The position numbers and the translations under genes were made by a program. Shown one piece after another: positions 29,702 to 41,169 of a stretch of DNA of 64,000 bases. Below the pieces are notes generated by a model that ran no database searches, was not told the DNA's origin, and saw only the letters and a list, made by a program, of their open reading frames with translations. Source of the DNA: Hyaloperonospora brassicae (lineage: Eukaryota > Oomycota > Peronosporomycetes > Peronosporales > Peronosporaceae); assembly GCA_947650285.1 (NCBI GenBank), contig CANTFL010000428.1, positions 1 through 64,000 on the forward strand, read 5' to 3'. Positions within the stretch are counted from its first letter, which is position 1; the number at the start of each line of letters is the position of its first letter.

Positions 29702-30124
29702 ATGAGGCTGTCGTCGGTTGACGACCGGGACAGGCTGTATAAAACGAGGCAGTTTCGTTTCGTTGGCGCCGATAACAGCTTGCCCACAAAACCAAACGAA
29801 ACTCTCTCGTGTTCATTCATACAGCCTGTTCCTGCCGTGAAGAGAGGAGGCGTAAAGATATTCGTGACTCGCCCGCCTATCGCCCGTAACAACGAGTTGA
29901 CCTTTCAGACCCGAATGGGAGCAAAAAGCCACGAGACAGACGCAACCGCCAAACACATGTTGGTGCAGAACGAGAAGAAAACGAACGTCACAGTGACGCT
30001 GACTGTACTGCCACCAGACGAAAAGCTTGTTTGCAAATGCCCGTGTCGAGCGCTTTCCTTGCCTACGTTCGGGCATGAAGAGCACTCAGTGTTCCGTGAT
30101 AAGTGCTCTATGATCAGGATTTGA
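29702..30124 (+). CDS. Divergent 140-aa hypothetical ORF (U1)
   Basis: Starts 159 bases upstream of the effector ATG and is read in the opposite direction. The product is basic with no recognised domain; segments include FVGADNSLPTKPNETLSCSF and LTVLPPDEKLVCKCPCRALS. It is present in all three units, but they are too similar for conservation to mean anything. It may be a chance frame in the effector's upstream region. Confidence 0.25.
   Translation: MRLSSVDDRDRLYKTRQFRFVGADNSLPTKPNETLSCSFIQPVPAVKRGGVKIFVTRPPIARNNELTFQTRMGAKSHETDATAKHMLVQNEKKTNVTVTLTVLPPDEKLVCKCPCRALSLPTFGHEEHSVFRDKCSMIRI
29729..29832. repeat. Imperfect palindrome upstream of effector gene
   Basis: ACAGGCTGTATAAAACGAG and GTTTCGTTTCG on one side face CGAAACTCTCTCGTG and ATACAGCCTGT on the other. 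The arms are about 35 bases around a central 30. All three units have it, some 190-290 bases before the effector ATG. It may be regulatory or a relic of an inserted element. Confidence 0.55.
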
Positions 30125-30405
30125 AGCAAAAGAAGGGGGTACAATGCATCGTTTGCCGATACCGTTGTCAACGAGCGTTGTCAGTGCCGGGCACGCATCC
30201 ATCCGCTTCGATTCGAGTACAGCAATAACAAGTTGCCGCTTAGACTCGCGAATGGCTGTCTCAAATATTCTTGTACCTTGCTCGAGATCCAAGCAACCTG
30301 TGTGTCGTTTTCAGCGTGCTCTGATCACGGACGCGAGTAAACGATCGGCGACGCAACTTTCCACGATGGGTCTTCTTTGCATCGCATCAAGTAAACGCAG
30401 GCGTG

Positions 30406-30863
30406 AACTCATACGGCGATTGATTATCAGCCAAAGTGGCGCTCTTGTGCAAACGTTTTAATCTTTAAGACAATGTAAAAATCATCGGCTCAAGCTGGAT
30501 GTGCCTAGTTGGAACATACTGGTCGCATCACGTCGGGCACGCAACCTTGCTCTCTTGGTCATTCGCCCTAATGTCGCGTGGACGCATTTTTACGTCGGCC
30601 CACAATTGGTCTCGAGTTTCAATATTGAAAGTAATGGTGAGGCGGGTGTGTATCACATCGATCGGGTCCACCGAATCCGGCCGAAATAGAATCGAACGAC
30701 CCGTGATCGAGTGACCCTCTTATTTGTGTAGTGGGGGTATAAGTGAGGTACAGTGAAGAACGTCATCGATCAGTGGTACCTAGTCCAGAAAATGTGCACT
30801 ATCTGGGGCTGCTAACTATTGTAGGTTAGGGTGTGACAGGGACGAGAGCGGTCCTCCTAGTCA
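30406..30863. other. No recognised feature
   Basis: Between U1 and the LINE RNase H relic. Short frames only. It may include the 3' end of the minus-strand LINE, but I cannot show it. Confidence 0.4.
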
Positions 30864-31545
30864 TTAGGTGTCGTGCCATCGATGCTCTGGCGCGTGCGTT
30901 TTGCAAGTTTTAGGAGTTAATCCACTGGCGACGTCGAGGGATGTCTCAAGCCAATGAGAAACGTCGTGCTGAATGTGATGCGCGATGTTCAAGGCGACGG
31001 CCCGATTGGTTAGTACATGAACTTGAAGCGATGCCTTGGTACCCATCGCAACGGTCGCAGCAACGGCTGCTATCATATTATGTGCCCATAACTGGTGAGC
31101 CCAGCTGGTGACTGCGACGTCGATCGCGAGCGCTCGCGGTTTGCGATACAGTGATGCTAGATTCGGCTTTCGAGGTGAGCGAAACAGGTGGAGATGAGAG
31201 AGTACTAACGCACTGTCTCCAATGACGTGAAGCGGTATGAAATCACTAGTTTCGTGCTTGACGCAGGCCATGGATGAGACCAGTAAATGCGGCCGAATTA
31301 CTTGTAGTCGTCTTCACTCCAAGTGACATGCTGGCCACCCAGACGAGTGTAGCTGCGTGAGCCTGGGACTGAACACGTACTATGACGGATTCTAAGCCTC
31401 CGAGGCCGGGGTTTTTCCGTGAACCACCATCGAAGAATAGACGAAATAGGTTCGTTGGGGAAGCCGGTAGAGGCGGCAGCAGGAGTAGGGACTCAGTGTG
31501 CGGCAGAAGCTCGTCCGTTAAAGCCGATCGCATTCTCGCAGGCAT
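30864..31545 (-). pseudogene. LINE RNase H relic
   Basis: Two overlapping minus-strand frames read RLFFDGGSRKNPGLGG, LVWVASMSLGVKTTTSNSAA, LIHGLRQARN, then FIPLHVIGDSALVLSHLHLF and VTSWAHQLWAHNMIAAVAA. This is the RNase H domain of an oomycete-type LINE, a different copy from that at 15.2 kb. The usual Glu of the NxAEY block is replaced (SAAFTG), and a frameshift lies near 31250. The element is dead. Confidence 0.75.
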
Positions 31546-32096
31546 GTATTCCTGGGAACTGTCACTGAGTTAATATGTTGAATCGCGGAAACATTCGAGT
31601 GCTTTGCGCGAACCGGACTGAGCTACCGCGTCATGATTACGCTGGCATTGTCTGGCCCGCTAATTGTGCTACGTAGGCAATCCCATATGTTCTTGATTAG
31701 GTAGCCCGCTCCACGGTTGACCCGCGCAATGGACCGACCACAAAAATTGACGGGTCTACTGTAAGTGGTGGATGACGTTCTTCACCAATGTGCGAACCCT
31801 AAGCGAGGGCGAGCCTGGATGAGAACGGGCGGGCCTGTGGAACAAAAGCCGGGTCTTTATGTCAGGAGAAAATAAATGCATGTGCCATTATGCTACATAA
31901 GTAGTCCACAGATGAAAGGTGTATCGTGGTCTACTATCAGGAGTCACACGTTGTTGCATCTAAAATGCTAATGTGATGTGGTCCGCTCACGTTGCAGGAG
32001 AACGTTCCAACGCTACCTGCGCCAAGCGAATATCGAAATGGACGAATTGCACATTCGTAGCGTGCCAAGAAACAATGCCAAGTGACCATTTCCTGG
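31546..32096. other. No recognised feature
   Basis: Sequence between the LINE relic and element X. It is probably further decayed LINE sequence, but no motif is legible. It ends at the TCATA target duplication of X. Confidence 0.4.
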
Positions 32097-32101
32097 TCAT
32101 A
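32097..32101. repeat. Target duplication of element X (left)
   Basis: TCATA abuts the TGTAATGGGG end of the LTR. Its partner is not at the other end of this element but at 45832-45836, in reverse complement (TATGA) beside the second X LTR. This fixes the inversion described in the findings. Confidence 0.8.
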
Positions 32102-32549
32102 TGTAATGGGGCACGCCTTATGTCAATTCAACACAACGTTGTGTGCACCCGACGCCACGTACACGTGGCGTGAGGACGCGCAGCGAAGTAGGCAGAACTC
32201 GAAAGTTCTGTCTAAGAGAAAAAGTAGAACTGTATTTATTATAGTTATGTTTTTTTAATGAACTAGCTTTTATCTTGAGCTAACTATATTAAACTACAAT
32301 CTCCTATATAGGTTTCTTGCTCACCACCCATTGCGCGCGTCCAGCAGCGATCGGTGGTTGATCGAATTGATGTGCCGTGAACATCAACCATCAGGTGGAG
32401 CAACCCATCAAAGAAATGTTGCCCTCGGGGGTAATATTTCTTCAACCTTACTCCTTACGAGTAACGTCAATCGAACATTATCTGAATAGATAATGTTCAA
32501 AATTGATACGAAAATATCAATTTTTATGTAACGGGCTCACCCCGTTACA
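32102..32549 (-). repeat. Element X LTR (left)
   Basis: 448 bp with ends TGTAATGGGGC and GCTCACCCCGTTACA. It shares only its ends and a CCATTGCGCGCGTC block with LTRs of A and B. It is again made of hairpins, for example 32473-32483 with 32488-32498 (11 bp, loop 4) and CCACGTACACGTGG. The LTR at 45837-46284 differs from it at about seven of 448 sites by eye. Confidence 0.9.
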
Positions 32550-32567
32550 TCACCTCCCCTTACCCAT
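32550..32567 (-). promoter_or_regulatory. Polypurine tract, element X
   Basis: The minus strand reads GGGTAAGGGGAGGTGA directly before the 3' LTR, matching the position of the tract in A and B. Confidence 0.75.
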
Positions 32568-32720
32568 TAGTCACTACAGTGAGTGATTGAATTAATGGTG
32601 ACAGAGTGACACGCGTTGTGTAGCTCTGTGGGAAAGGGAGCACTTGTTGGTTCTGCCCAATACATTCAGGCTTTCAGCGCATGACAAGCTCGTCCATGCT
32701 CTGCGCTAACAAGGCCGCCA

Positions 32721-33890
32721 GTGAAGCGGCTGTACGGATACGTGCAGCAGGAGAACAAACTGTCCAAGACTCAGCAGCCTGCAACTCCCGTAGTTGCAGG
32801 AGCACGTGGTCATCCACGTTTTGCTCTTTCATTCGCAGCTTCGGCTGCGGGAGGTAGTACCATGGACCAAGAACCCGAGAAAAAGGTGGTCTATTCGGAC
32901 GAGTCGGATTCTCCATCTGACTCGAAGCCGTGCGCAGAGCCCGACCGTAAGGTTGCGGTATCGACGACTACTGCGCCTCTCGGTAGTCTCGATAAAGACT
33001 TGCGCCATGAGATGTTTGATTCATCCGACGAGTCTGTAAACTCGTCACCTGGTTCGATGCGATCGCGCTCGTATTTGTAAGAGGCGAGTGCGAAACATGA
33101 GGGCGTAGGTCTTCGTGAGAATGCCGATGACTCTTCGCGGAGTCATCGTAGCCATAGCCGCAGCAACACTAGGTATTGCGACGATTGTGGTGCCAGCTCT
33201 CATGTTGGCACCACGCAAGAGGAGCAGGATTGCAACGCGTTGCGATCTGCTCCTGAGAACAAGCCAAGTATGCCTCCCTTGGGCGAGTTGACATTGTGGT
33301 ATGGTTATGCCACTGGGAGTTGTCGGATTACCCTCTTTGACTCGTCAAGGATCGATGGGCTTGATCTTAGTGCGAGAAATTGGCACACTGAGAATGTATT
33401 TTACATCGATGCTGTTTTCAGACATCGATGGTACAATGGTAATCACAAACGAGACGATTTCTTGTTGGCTCAGGTGTGGCATTCTTCCATCGGTAACATT
33501 ATGAATGCTAGCCGTGACACTTGGCTGGACAAAACTACTGTAGCTAGCAATAAGTTTGAACAGAAGTCGCCAATCGTTGCTTGGTATGTATTGGCCAATT
33601 ATCTCGAGAGGCAGCTTTCCCTTGTCTTTCGTAAGGAGAGAAATGTCAGAGTTGTATCGGCAACTCTGTTTGCGCCCCTAGGAAAGCTTTACTCCCTAAT
33701 CAATCTACTGGAGGGCGCGTATGCCTTATTAAATGTACGAAGGGATTGGGACTTTACAATCCCTTTACAAACGCGCTTGGCGTTAGTTCAACTATGGTCC
33801 TCCTTAAAAAGGGCGTGTAACATCGTACTGCTCGACGAGACCAAGGACATCGATCGTCAGCTGAGATCGGGGATCCCAGCTGTTCCGTGA
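32721..33890 (+). pseudogene. Antisense ORF of element X
   Basis: One plus-strand frame with a single TAA (33078), homologous to the antisense frames of A and B although the subfamilies differ greatly in DNA. Shared points are KVVYSDESDSPSDS (acidic block), DKDLRHEMFDSSDE, RITLFDSSRIDGLDLSA and NVFYIDAVFRHRWYNGNHK. Here the Tyr codon replaces the TAA of A and B. A Cys-containing insert, YCDDCGASSHVG, lies between. No ATG start is evident upstream; the frame may begin elsewhere. A frameshift after 33890 separates it from its zipper, at 34066-34430. Confidence 0.65.
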
Positions 33891-34129
33891 GGGTGGATAC
33901 CCCGCCACTGGACGAGGTAACGCGTTCTTGAACCTGAATCGTCGGGGTGGTCCAACATACGGTACACAAGGAAGCGTTGACCACCAGATGAGTCCATAAA
34001 ACGATTTGTAGGAGGAGTGAAAACCTCCTTTAAGTCATTAGGCTCACGATCTTGGACAATACGAGATGGATCGCGCAATCGATCAATTGCGCGAGGTTTT
34101 AAAGCACGAGCGGGACAGGCGCTACGCAT
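33857..34129 (-). pseudogene. Element X chromodomain, frameshifted
   Basis: GGQRFLVYRMLDHPDDSGSR followed by YLVQWRG, then out of frame (IHPHGTAGIPDLS, stop). This is the chromodomain N-terminal half; the PP-W-EP part is shifted by an indel. It overlaps the antisense frame. Confidence 0.75.
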
Positions 34130-34430
34130 TGAACGAATTCGTGCGGCAACACTGCAAGGATCGGGAGGCTGATTGGGCGAAGCATCGTGTCTATTACGCC
34201 CTCGCCCAACTTTAGGTTGAGCGCGATGTCCGCTCCATCGTCGAAGAGCTGGGGACAGCTCGTAGAGAGATTTCTGGGCTGCGTAGAAGGGTCTCTTCGT
34301 TACGCTTCCAGACTGATCTTCTGGAGCGCGAGAGCAAGAACCTAATGGATGTTCTTGAACGTGGGCGTATCTTCATCTTCGGAAGAGGGCTCGTACTGAC
34401 AGTACAAGTGGAGACGACTCCCGTATAACG
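34066..34430 (+). pseudogene. Antisense ORF of X, coiled-coil end
   Basis: MDRAIDQLREVLKHERDRRY, then a stop (TAG at about 34214), VERDVRSIVEELGTARREIS, GLRRRVSSL, RFQTDLL, ERESKNL and MDVLERG. The leucines keep the seven-residue spacing of element A, although many other residues differ. The opposite strand here is the integrase tail and linker of X, which is broken. Confidence 0.6.
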
Positions 34431-34905
34431 TAGGATGCGGGCGCATCCTACGTGGCAGCTCGATTATTTATGCGCTTCCTTGTCGCCGCAGCATACGAAG
34501 GTGACCGATGTACTTGAGCAGTAGTTTGCTGAGCCCACGTTAGTTACTACATGTCTAGGTAGGTTTACCGTGGATAGAAGAACACAGATGCCTTTTATCA
34601 ATAAAAAATGTCTATTCCATGCTTGCCAGCGTTCTGTTTCTGCCGGCCTATCGAGTGTGAGATGGTGGCCAGAACGAAATGGGCCACTACTTCTCAAATC
34701 AGATAAAATACTTCAGCTGAATCGACATTATTTTGTTCAGTTCTCCTTGTGCGAAGTGCAAAAAGAGTCTTCACCTCTTTCTGTTCATTAGCAATGGTGT
34801 CATCCTCGTCGCTGGAACAGCCTTTGGAAATGCTACAAATACCAGCATCGTTTTAATCATCTAAATCAAAAATAGCGTCATCGCTTTTATTGAGAAAATT
34901 CTCTA

Positions 34906-37900
34906 CATCGATGTCGACATGATCGACATCGGCATCATATGTGACGACGTTAGCGTCGACATGTGATGAGCAAGAGCCAAAACTGTTTTTGCTCGAGCGA
35001 GTTCCTCTACCCTTAACACAGAGTCAATATTTATTAAGCCGGGGATACATGGGTGACGTAAGCCATTTCACGAAAAACGGTGTATGCGTCGTGGACGCAT
35101 GCACGGAGTTGTTGTAAGCGAATTCGACCATTGGAAAAAAATCACGTCAATTCGAAAAGGAGTGAACGTATCTACGAAGTATTTCGCGGAGGACACAATT
35201 TTCACGTTCTGTCTGACCATCCGTGTCGGGATGGTCAGATGCTGACATCTCTAACCGCGTTCCGAGTGATCAGAACACGACTGCCAGAATTTTGCTGTGA
35301 GCCGAGGGTCACGGTCGGATACGAGTTCATGGGGGTAACCCATGATGTCGAAATATCGTGTCGACAAAGACACAAGTACAGCCCTGTGCCGTGATTGACT
35401 CGTTTCTGCAGCAAGACGCACTATCTTGCTGAACCGCTCAAGGAACACAAGAATGCCATGATTCTTGTTGTCGTATTTGGGAAAGCCAAAGACGAACTCC
35501 ATGGAAACGGACTAAAAGCACTCCTCCGGGACAGGAAGAGTCTGCAAATGTGCACGGAAAGAAGAACTAGGTTTCACCCGTTGACAAACCTCGCAAGCAC
35601 GAATGTACTTGCGCACAAAATGATACTGGCGGGGACAGTAAAAGTCACGACTTACCGTAAGGTAACTCTTTTCTTTTTCACGATGCCCGAATGTTAGGGC
35701 ATCGTGAAACTCTAAATGATGCTTAAGCGCGAATCATTATGATCGGGGACGACGACACGAGGTGTGTCTCCGGCAACGGCCGTATAGTACAGCAGCTCCT
35801 TGCGAGTTGTGTACCGATTATCTTCGGATCGGTACAAAGCCGGTATATCTTTCAAAGGTTTACGAGATGGATTCACCAGATGATCCATCAAGCGCAGAAG
35901 ATCTTTATCTCCCGCGTGGGCCTTTTTCAGGTCGTTAAATAATGTTGACGACGGGACACTGACCGTATGTGTCGCAACAATGGGCTTGTCCCTACTATTG
36001 GATTGCGCGCCCGACTCGAAATCGGGTTGGCGCGATAGCACATCAGCGACGATGTTTAGTCGTTCTGGTTATAATCAACGGAGAATTTGTACTCCGAAAA
36101 GATAGACATCCACCTCGCCATTCGTTGTGAGAGGTGGAGACGGTTTACGGCCATGATTATTGACGCATGGTCCGTATATACAACGAACGGTCTACCTACC
36201 AAGCGATAGACGTGGAACTTAGCCAGTGCATATTTCATGGCAAGGCGTTCCTTGCCATGCACTGAAATTGCGTTCACCTGGTTGCAGCTGACGCGACTGA
36301 TATCAGACGAAGCACGGGGCCTACGGTCTGTCATACTGTATCAACGCACAGCCCAATACAAAATTGCTGGCGTCACAGACCACATGGAACGGTATGTCCT
36401 AGTCGGAAATCACCAGTGTGGGTGATTGCAATAATCTTTGCTTGATACTTTTAAAGTAACGCTGACAGTCAGCGTTCCATGACCACTTCACACTTTTCTC
36501 GAGTAAACAAGAAAGATACGCGGTCATCTCGGCGTGGTTGCGCGAGCACTTGTGAAAGTACGCCGCTAGACCAAGGAACTGACGAAGTCCCTTGACATCG
36601 ACTGGCACTGTCCAGTCGGTGATCGCCTTGATCTTTCCGGGATCAGGGCGTGCGCTGCGCTTGTCCACGATGCACCCAAGAAGTGGTATTTCGGTAGCCT
36701 CGAAGATACACTTCTTGAGATTGGCGTACAACTTATTCTTGCGCATAAGTTGAAGAACCTGACGAACGTTAGTTCTGTGAACTTCCACGTCCGTATTTCC
36801 GTCCATAGCCCGACTATGAACGAACACATCGTCGAAGTAACTCGGTGCAAAATCCCGCACTGGTCTCAACAGATTTGTAACACATCTGTTGAAAGTAGCA
36901 GGGGCATTGATCAGCCCCTGTGAAAGCACTAGCCACTCCCACAGCATACCGATGGAGGTGCTCACTGCTATGTACAGGATGTCCCGTTCACGCATGAGGA
37001 TCTGAAAGAAGCTATCTGTCGGATACATGGACGAGAAGATGGTACGCTTTGACATACTATCAATGACCACTTCCTTCCTCTGTATCGGCGTCTGAGCCGG
37101 TACCGTTGCATAATTTAACTTGTTGAATGCGTGCACTATCCTCCACCTGCTGTAGCCTTTCGCACACAGAAGTTCCGAGAGATGTTAGAGGAAGTAATTT
37201 CCCCTCACATGGCCCGCTGAAAAGCGATCGGCAAAGAACTTGTCGATCGCTAGTACTTGTTCACGAGGCAGTGTCCACTGCTTCATGACACAGTACTTCG
37301 AGCCCGGTTTGAGCTCGATCTCGTGACGAGTGCATTTATTCTTAGGCAACTCGCAAGGTACGGATTCAGGGAACACATCCTTGAATTCGATCGAATCCTT
37401 ATACAAAGAAATTGCCTGAAGCGACTACCAGAATTGAGACGTGTATCGCTCAATCCAAGTATTCTCATCGAGGACACTTTCGTCCATTAATGAGCTGATG
37501 AGAACCTGTTCGTTCTCAGCAAACACTGTTGCCGACCGAACGTCGGCGACATACTCATCCTCTGCGACGAGTATGCAGTATCTGCTTGACTTTGACACTA
37601 CGCAGATCACGCAATAACCGTTCAGGTTCAAGCGTGGGCAATTGAGTAATTCCCGAAGTCAATTTCCGAGGCGCAATCAGATCAAGTGTATAAGCGCCTA
37701 CACTTCATCCGTCATTTACCAAGACATTCAATATCTCGGTTAACTCCTTAGGATTTACATCCACAAGACTCTGGTGACTCTCTCCATCAGCATTGACCAC
37801 TTAAGGAACGTCTTCCTTAAGTACGTGGGGACTAGTTTCCTCCACGTCTTTTGACAGTAACTGCGCAACCGCTGTCAGGTAACGATCTTCCACGGTCGAC

Positions 37901-38741
37901 TTCCCAGTCGACCATGACCTCCGTGCTGCCGATCACAGACAACCGGTTTCTTCTCTCTCGGATGCTGCCTCTCTGGCATGCATCCCTGTCCCCTTCCACT
38001 CAACCTATTTGAGTGGCGGACCTTCGGCGACATCTCTGCAGTTGCACAGTCACCGGGCGCTCGCTCCACAGTGTAGTGATCATCTACACTGCGGTCTTGT
38101 GTAGCCGTGCTAACGACCGTCCCACACGTGAGGCTATCACACTCACTCGCAGTACATCCACACGCTTGATTACGTACGCTGCATGGATTTCATCAGATGG
38201 TCATGTGATGAACAAGTGTCAGGCATTGTTACTGATCGATGCTGCCAGCTTACGCTTGGTTCGTATCTCCTGAACCAAGGCAGACCTAGGATGAAGCCGG
38301 AATTGCCATCCAAATCCAATACGATGAAATCATTATTGTACTGTTCGTCGTTTAATGTGAAAGTGGATTCTGACAAGACATTTTTATAGTGATCGATGCG
38401 CCTGTCCCTAGGCGCACCGTCGTCCTCGTCGGAGGGATCCCTCGCTCGAAGAAGTTTAGTTATTCAACCTCTAGTGACTGGCGACGAACAAAGTTGCTTG
38501 ACGCCCCACATTCAACTAGGGCACAAAGTGAAGAGTTCTTTGTCATAACTACCTTCAAGTTGATGAGTAATGCCTCATCACCAGGTGCAGAGACACTCAA
38601 CAATTGTGTACCTGGATAAACTTTCGTCAAGAGATTTGCTAATTCTCTTGAGGTTGCTGTAACCGTAGGTTGCTCCGCCCCTTATGATTCCGACGATTGT
38701 TTGATGGTCCTCTTCGCTGTTGCGGCTTTGCAACAGCATCG
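34906..38741 (-). repeat. Inverted arm L (pol of X/Y)
   Basis: About 3.84 kb matching 47399-51228 in reverse orientation with only a few single-base differences seen. It contains the integrase core ([35 protein letters not shown]), damaged RNase H (KERLAMKYALAKFHVYRL, VYTDHASIIMAV), RT with APSYFDDVFVHSRAM (about 36835), the shared linker lesion GHVRGNYFL and the retropepsin. All are pseudogenic. The identity stops abruptly at both ends. Confidence 0.88.
36399..37136 (-). pseudogene. X/Y arm L RT and RNase H start
   Basis: 245-codon open block from HAFNKLNYATVPAQTPIQRK through TIFSSMYPTDSFFQILM, LVLSQGLINAPATFNRC, APSYFDDVFVHSRAM and GLRQFLGLAAYFHKCSRNHA. The first catalytic Asp of the FMDL block is lost (SSMYPTD), so the RT would be inactive even if read. 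It is identical in translation to 49000-49737. Confidence 0.85.
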
Positions 38742-39848
38742 GACCCTCTTCCCACATTTTTCTGACTGGTGGGCGGTTACTCCTCTCAGCAGCGCGGAAG
38801 GCTGAGCGATGGTCACTGCTATTATACGCCCAGTGTCTAGTTTATGACAGCTATGACATCTCAGCAATCGCTTGTCGTTTGCAGGGAGAGTTTTTCCGCC
38901 CACGACATAATAGAGGTACATTGGATCTGGACCTCCGACCGCCGGCCGTCTCTGTAGACGATGTGGGGTCAGCGTAGTGTGAGCCTCACTAACACTAAAT
39001 CATTTCTGATACGTAGCGTATATTGCTTTGGAGAGCGTATTGAGCTCTCCGCGGATCAGGTGGTCCCTAACGGGCCATCTGAAATTCCTTATATGAATAT
39101 TGTGATCAGCACAAATTCACTTACATGATTCGATACCATGCAACTTGCAAGGTAACGCATATGTTGGGCGTAAGCGTGAACATTGCGCTTACCCTGTTTG
39201 AGCTGCAGGAACTCTGATAAAGTCCTGAACTCTTCTCTTGGCGGCTTAAATGTTTTTCGCAGCAGGATCTTGAAGAATCATGACGACCCAAACACATTTG
39301 GGTCGTTCAACTTCAGATATAGGGCCCATTTTCTGGCGTCCCCTGCCATGCATGGCTAAGAAAATACGACTTGCATTCGCTCATAGTCGATGCGACGTGC
39401 CTCGTTGGAACCGTCTACCTTGACGAACCATCTTAACAGGGAGACTTCCTCGACTCCCCGGTAATTGGAGATCTCTAGCTAAAGAGACTCTCGTTAACAC
39501 TCACGCTTCGACTCTGCGGACTAAGACTGTTGCTGTCTCAGTGTTTCATTCCGCTTGTAATATTGTTGTTTTAATAGGGTCACCTGCGCTCGTAGCTCAT
39601 CAAGTGCTCGTTGCAAGAACTTGCTGATGACGTCATGCTTTTTTCCCTATCCCTTGAGGATAGCATTGCCCATATAGCTTCTTTTCCAACGGTCGAACTC
39701 ATTCGTTCGATCGCACTTTATTCGATATCACTTACATTGGAGTTCCTTTCACGGGTCCCTTGAAAGCTGTCGCCTTCTTCATCATCGAACATGTTCGTTT
39801 TAAGCGATGCGATTGTGGTCCTTGGACGGAATTCAAAGAGCTACCAAG
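38742..39848 (-). pseudogene. Element Y gag relic
   Basis: Minus-strand remnant of gag, too broken for a single frame. Legible pieces are the start near 39790 (FDEEGDSFQGT-like), a knuckle region LLRCHSCHKL, and a Gly/Arg tail giving CCKAATAKRTIKQS. It aligns in order with Gag of A but differs from the gag at 46.3-47.4 kb. It belongs with the Y LTR at 39849. Confidence 0.55.
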
Positions 39849-40291
39849 TGTAACGGGGCACCGACGACTTAGTACTGGTCTACCAGTACGGAGTTAACTT
39901 TCACTGACAACAGTGAATGTCAGTTCTTAGCAAATTGTAAACACTACACAGACGAAAGTAAGCGACTAAGATAAAGACTCTTGGCGTGGTATAAATAAAA
40001 CTGGTTTCAAATATAAAGTAAGTCCCATAACTCTTATTGTCTCGGTTTGTCCCGACGTAATAATATTAATCTAACGAAACGTATGATGACGTCTACTCAC
40101 CACTCATTGCGCGTGTATAGCAGCGATTAGTGGGTTGATATAGTCACAATATCAAACAATAAGTCGACCCTTCGGTCATCCCAACAATATCACTGTGCCT
40201 CGTGATATCGTAAAAAGAATATTCAGCGTGATATTCTTTGTTGCCAACTTCTTTATAATGAAGATTTCATTAAACGTGCTATCCCATTTCA
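39849..40291 (-). repeat. Element Y LTR (left copy)
   Basis: 443 bp, TGTAACGGGGCACC to ATCCCATTTCA. It is unlike the X LTR at 32102, yet matches 53883-54323 closely in inverse orientation. Adjacent inside is a primer site reading TTGGTAGCTC on the minus strand. No matching 5-bp duplication with the other Y end was found. Confidence 0.85.
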
Positions 40292-40628
40292 AAATACGAA
40301 GATGGTGTACTTGCCGAAGGTGAAGATGAAACGAACAAATATACACGAAGGAAATCGACTCGTTTGCGGATGAATCTGCCGGTAAACTATGTAAAAATAC
40401 CGGAGTCGATGATGAAAATGGTGAAAACGATGAAGATGATGCGAATAATCACGATGGCGTTTACACAACCTATCCTATGAACAAATTGCATATTAACGGA
40501 CATCGGCACCTTCGCCGCGATAAGGTCTCCGTTTAGAGTAAATAGGCTGATACGAATAGGGCACGAAAGATACTTGCCCATAGTGTCGGTTTTGACATGA
40601 ACAGCGCATTGAGGGAATTAATCGTCAT
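40292..40628. other. No recognised feature
   Basis: Short purine-rich stretch (GATGATGAAAATGGTG and similar) between the Y LTR and the solo LTR. No gene seen. Confidence 0.5.
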
Positions 40629-40786
40629 TGTAACAGGGCACTGGGAACCACGCACTGACAGCAATGCGTAGTAATATCTCACTGACTGCAGTGAGAAATA
40701 GAGCCCTCGTCTGCTTGCGTACACTGTAAGCGCTTCGAGAAAGACTAAGAATTAAACGACTTAGTTTAGTAAAGGAAAAAGTTAAA

Positions 40787-40821
<35 letters not shown>

Positions 40822-41086
40822 TCCTATAGGTATCTCACTTCTTCGTCTTGCCTTAGCTAGATTGATACCAACCATGTATGATGACTTCTACTCGCAAACA
40901 ATGGCGCGCGTCTAGCAGCAATTGGTGGATTAATGTATTGGTTATATTGACCAATGAGTAGACCTTGAGTCATCGCAACAATATCACTGAGACCAGTGCT
41001 TTTGTAATGAGAAAATGAAATTTAATATTCTCGATTATCATAATGCCATAAATGATAATGTTATGTAACAGGACCTCCTTATTACA
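40629..41086 (-). repeat. Solo LTR (type Z)
   Basis: 458 bp with ends TGTAACAGGGCAC and CTTATTACA and the GGCGCGCGTCTAGCAG block of the same superfamily. No internal element adjoins it, so it is a solo LTR. Flanks GTCAT and TCCAT agree at three of five bases, so the duplication has decayed or is absent. A TA dinucleotide run of about 14 units lies at 40791-40819. Confidence 0.75.
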
Positions 41087-41169
41087 TCCATTCTGCAATG
41101 GCGGGAAGACACAGGATAGTCAACTGAGCAGGCTCTGGTCGAAACAGAAGTTCGACCACCACAGAGGTT

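Larger units (their letters stand above)
28413..30405 (-). repeat. Duplicated effector unit U1
   Basis: About 2.0 kb, nearly identical to 43480-45435 (U2, opposite orientation) and 61887-63785 (U3, opposite orientation). It carries a secreted-protein gene, its upstream region with an imperfect palindrome, a divergent 140-codon frame and a downstream tail. Identity to U2 extends furthest at the 3' side, to the GAACCGAGTT block at 28435. Flanks are unrelated, so whole units were copied. Confidence 0.85.
32102..38741 (-). mobile_element. Element X, 3' part (inversion left half)
   Basis: Minus-strand gypsy chromovirus: LTR 32102-32549, polypurine tract, antisense frame, chromodomain, integrase, RNase H, RT and retropepsin. 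At about 38741 the sequence switches to gag and LTR of another subfamily (Y). The missing gag and 5' LTR of X lie at 45837-47398 in the opposite orientation. The segment 34906-38741 is an inverted near-identical copy of 47399-51228. Confidence 0.85.

Noticed and set aside
29702..30124. Three-copy conservation as evidence for the divergent 140-aa gene
   Set aside because: The units are almost identical overall, so the frame's survival says nothing about selection. Listed at low confidence only.
32102..40291. One element with two different LTRs
   Set aside because: LTRs of one insertion should match. The matching partners and the TCATA/TATGA pair show two elements joined by an inversion.
40387..40581. 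64-aa ORF between LTRs Y and Z
   Set aside because: Low-complexity composition and no start context; a chance frame.
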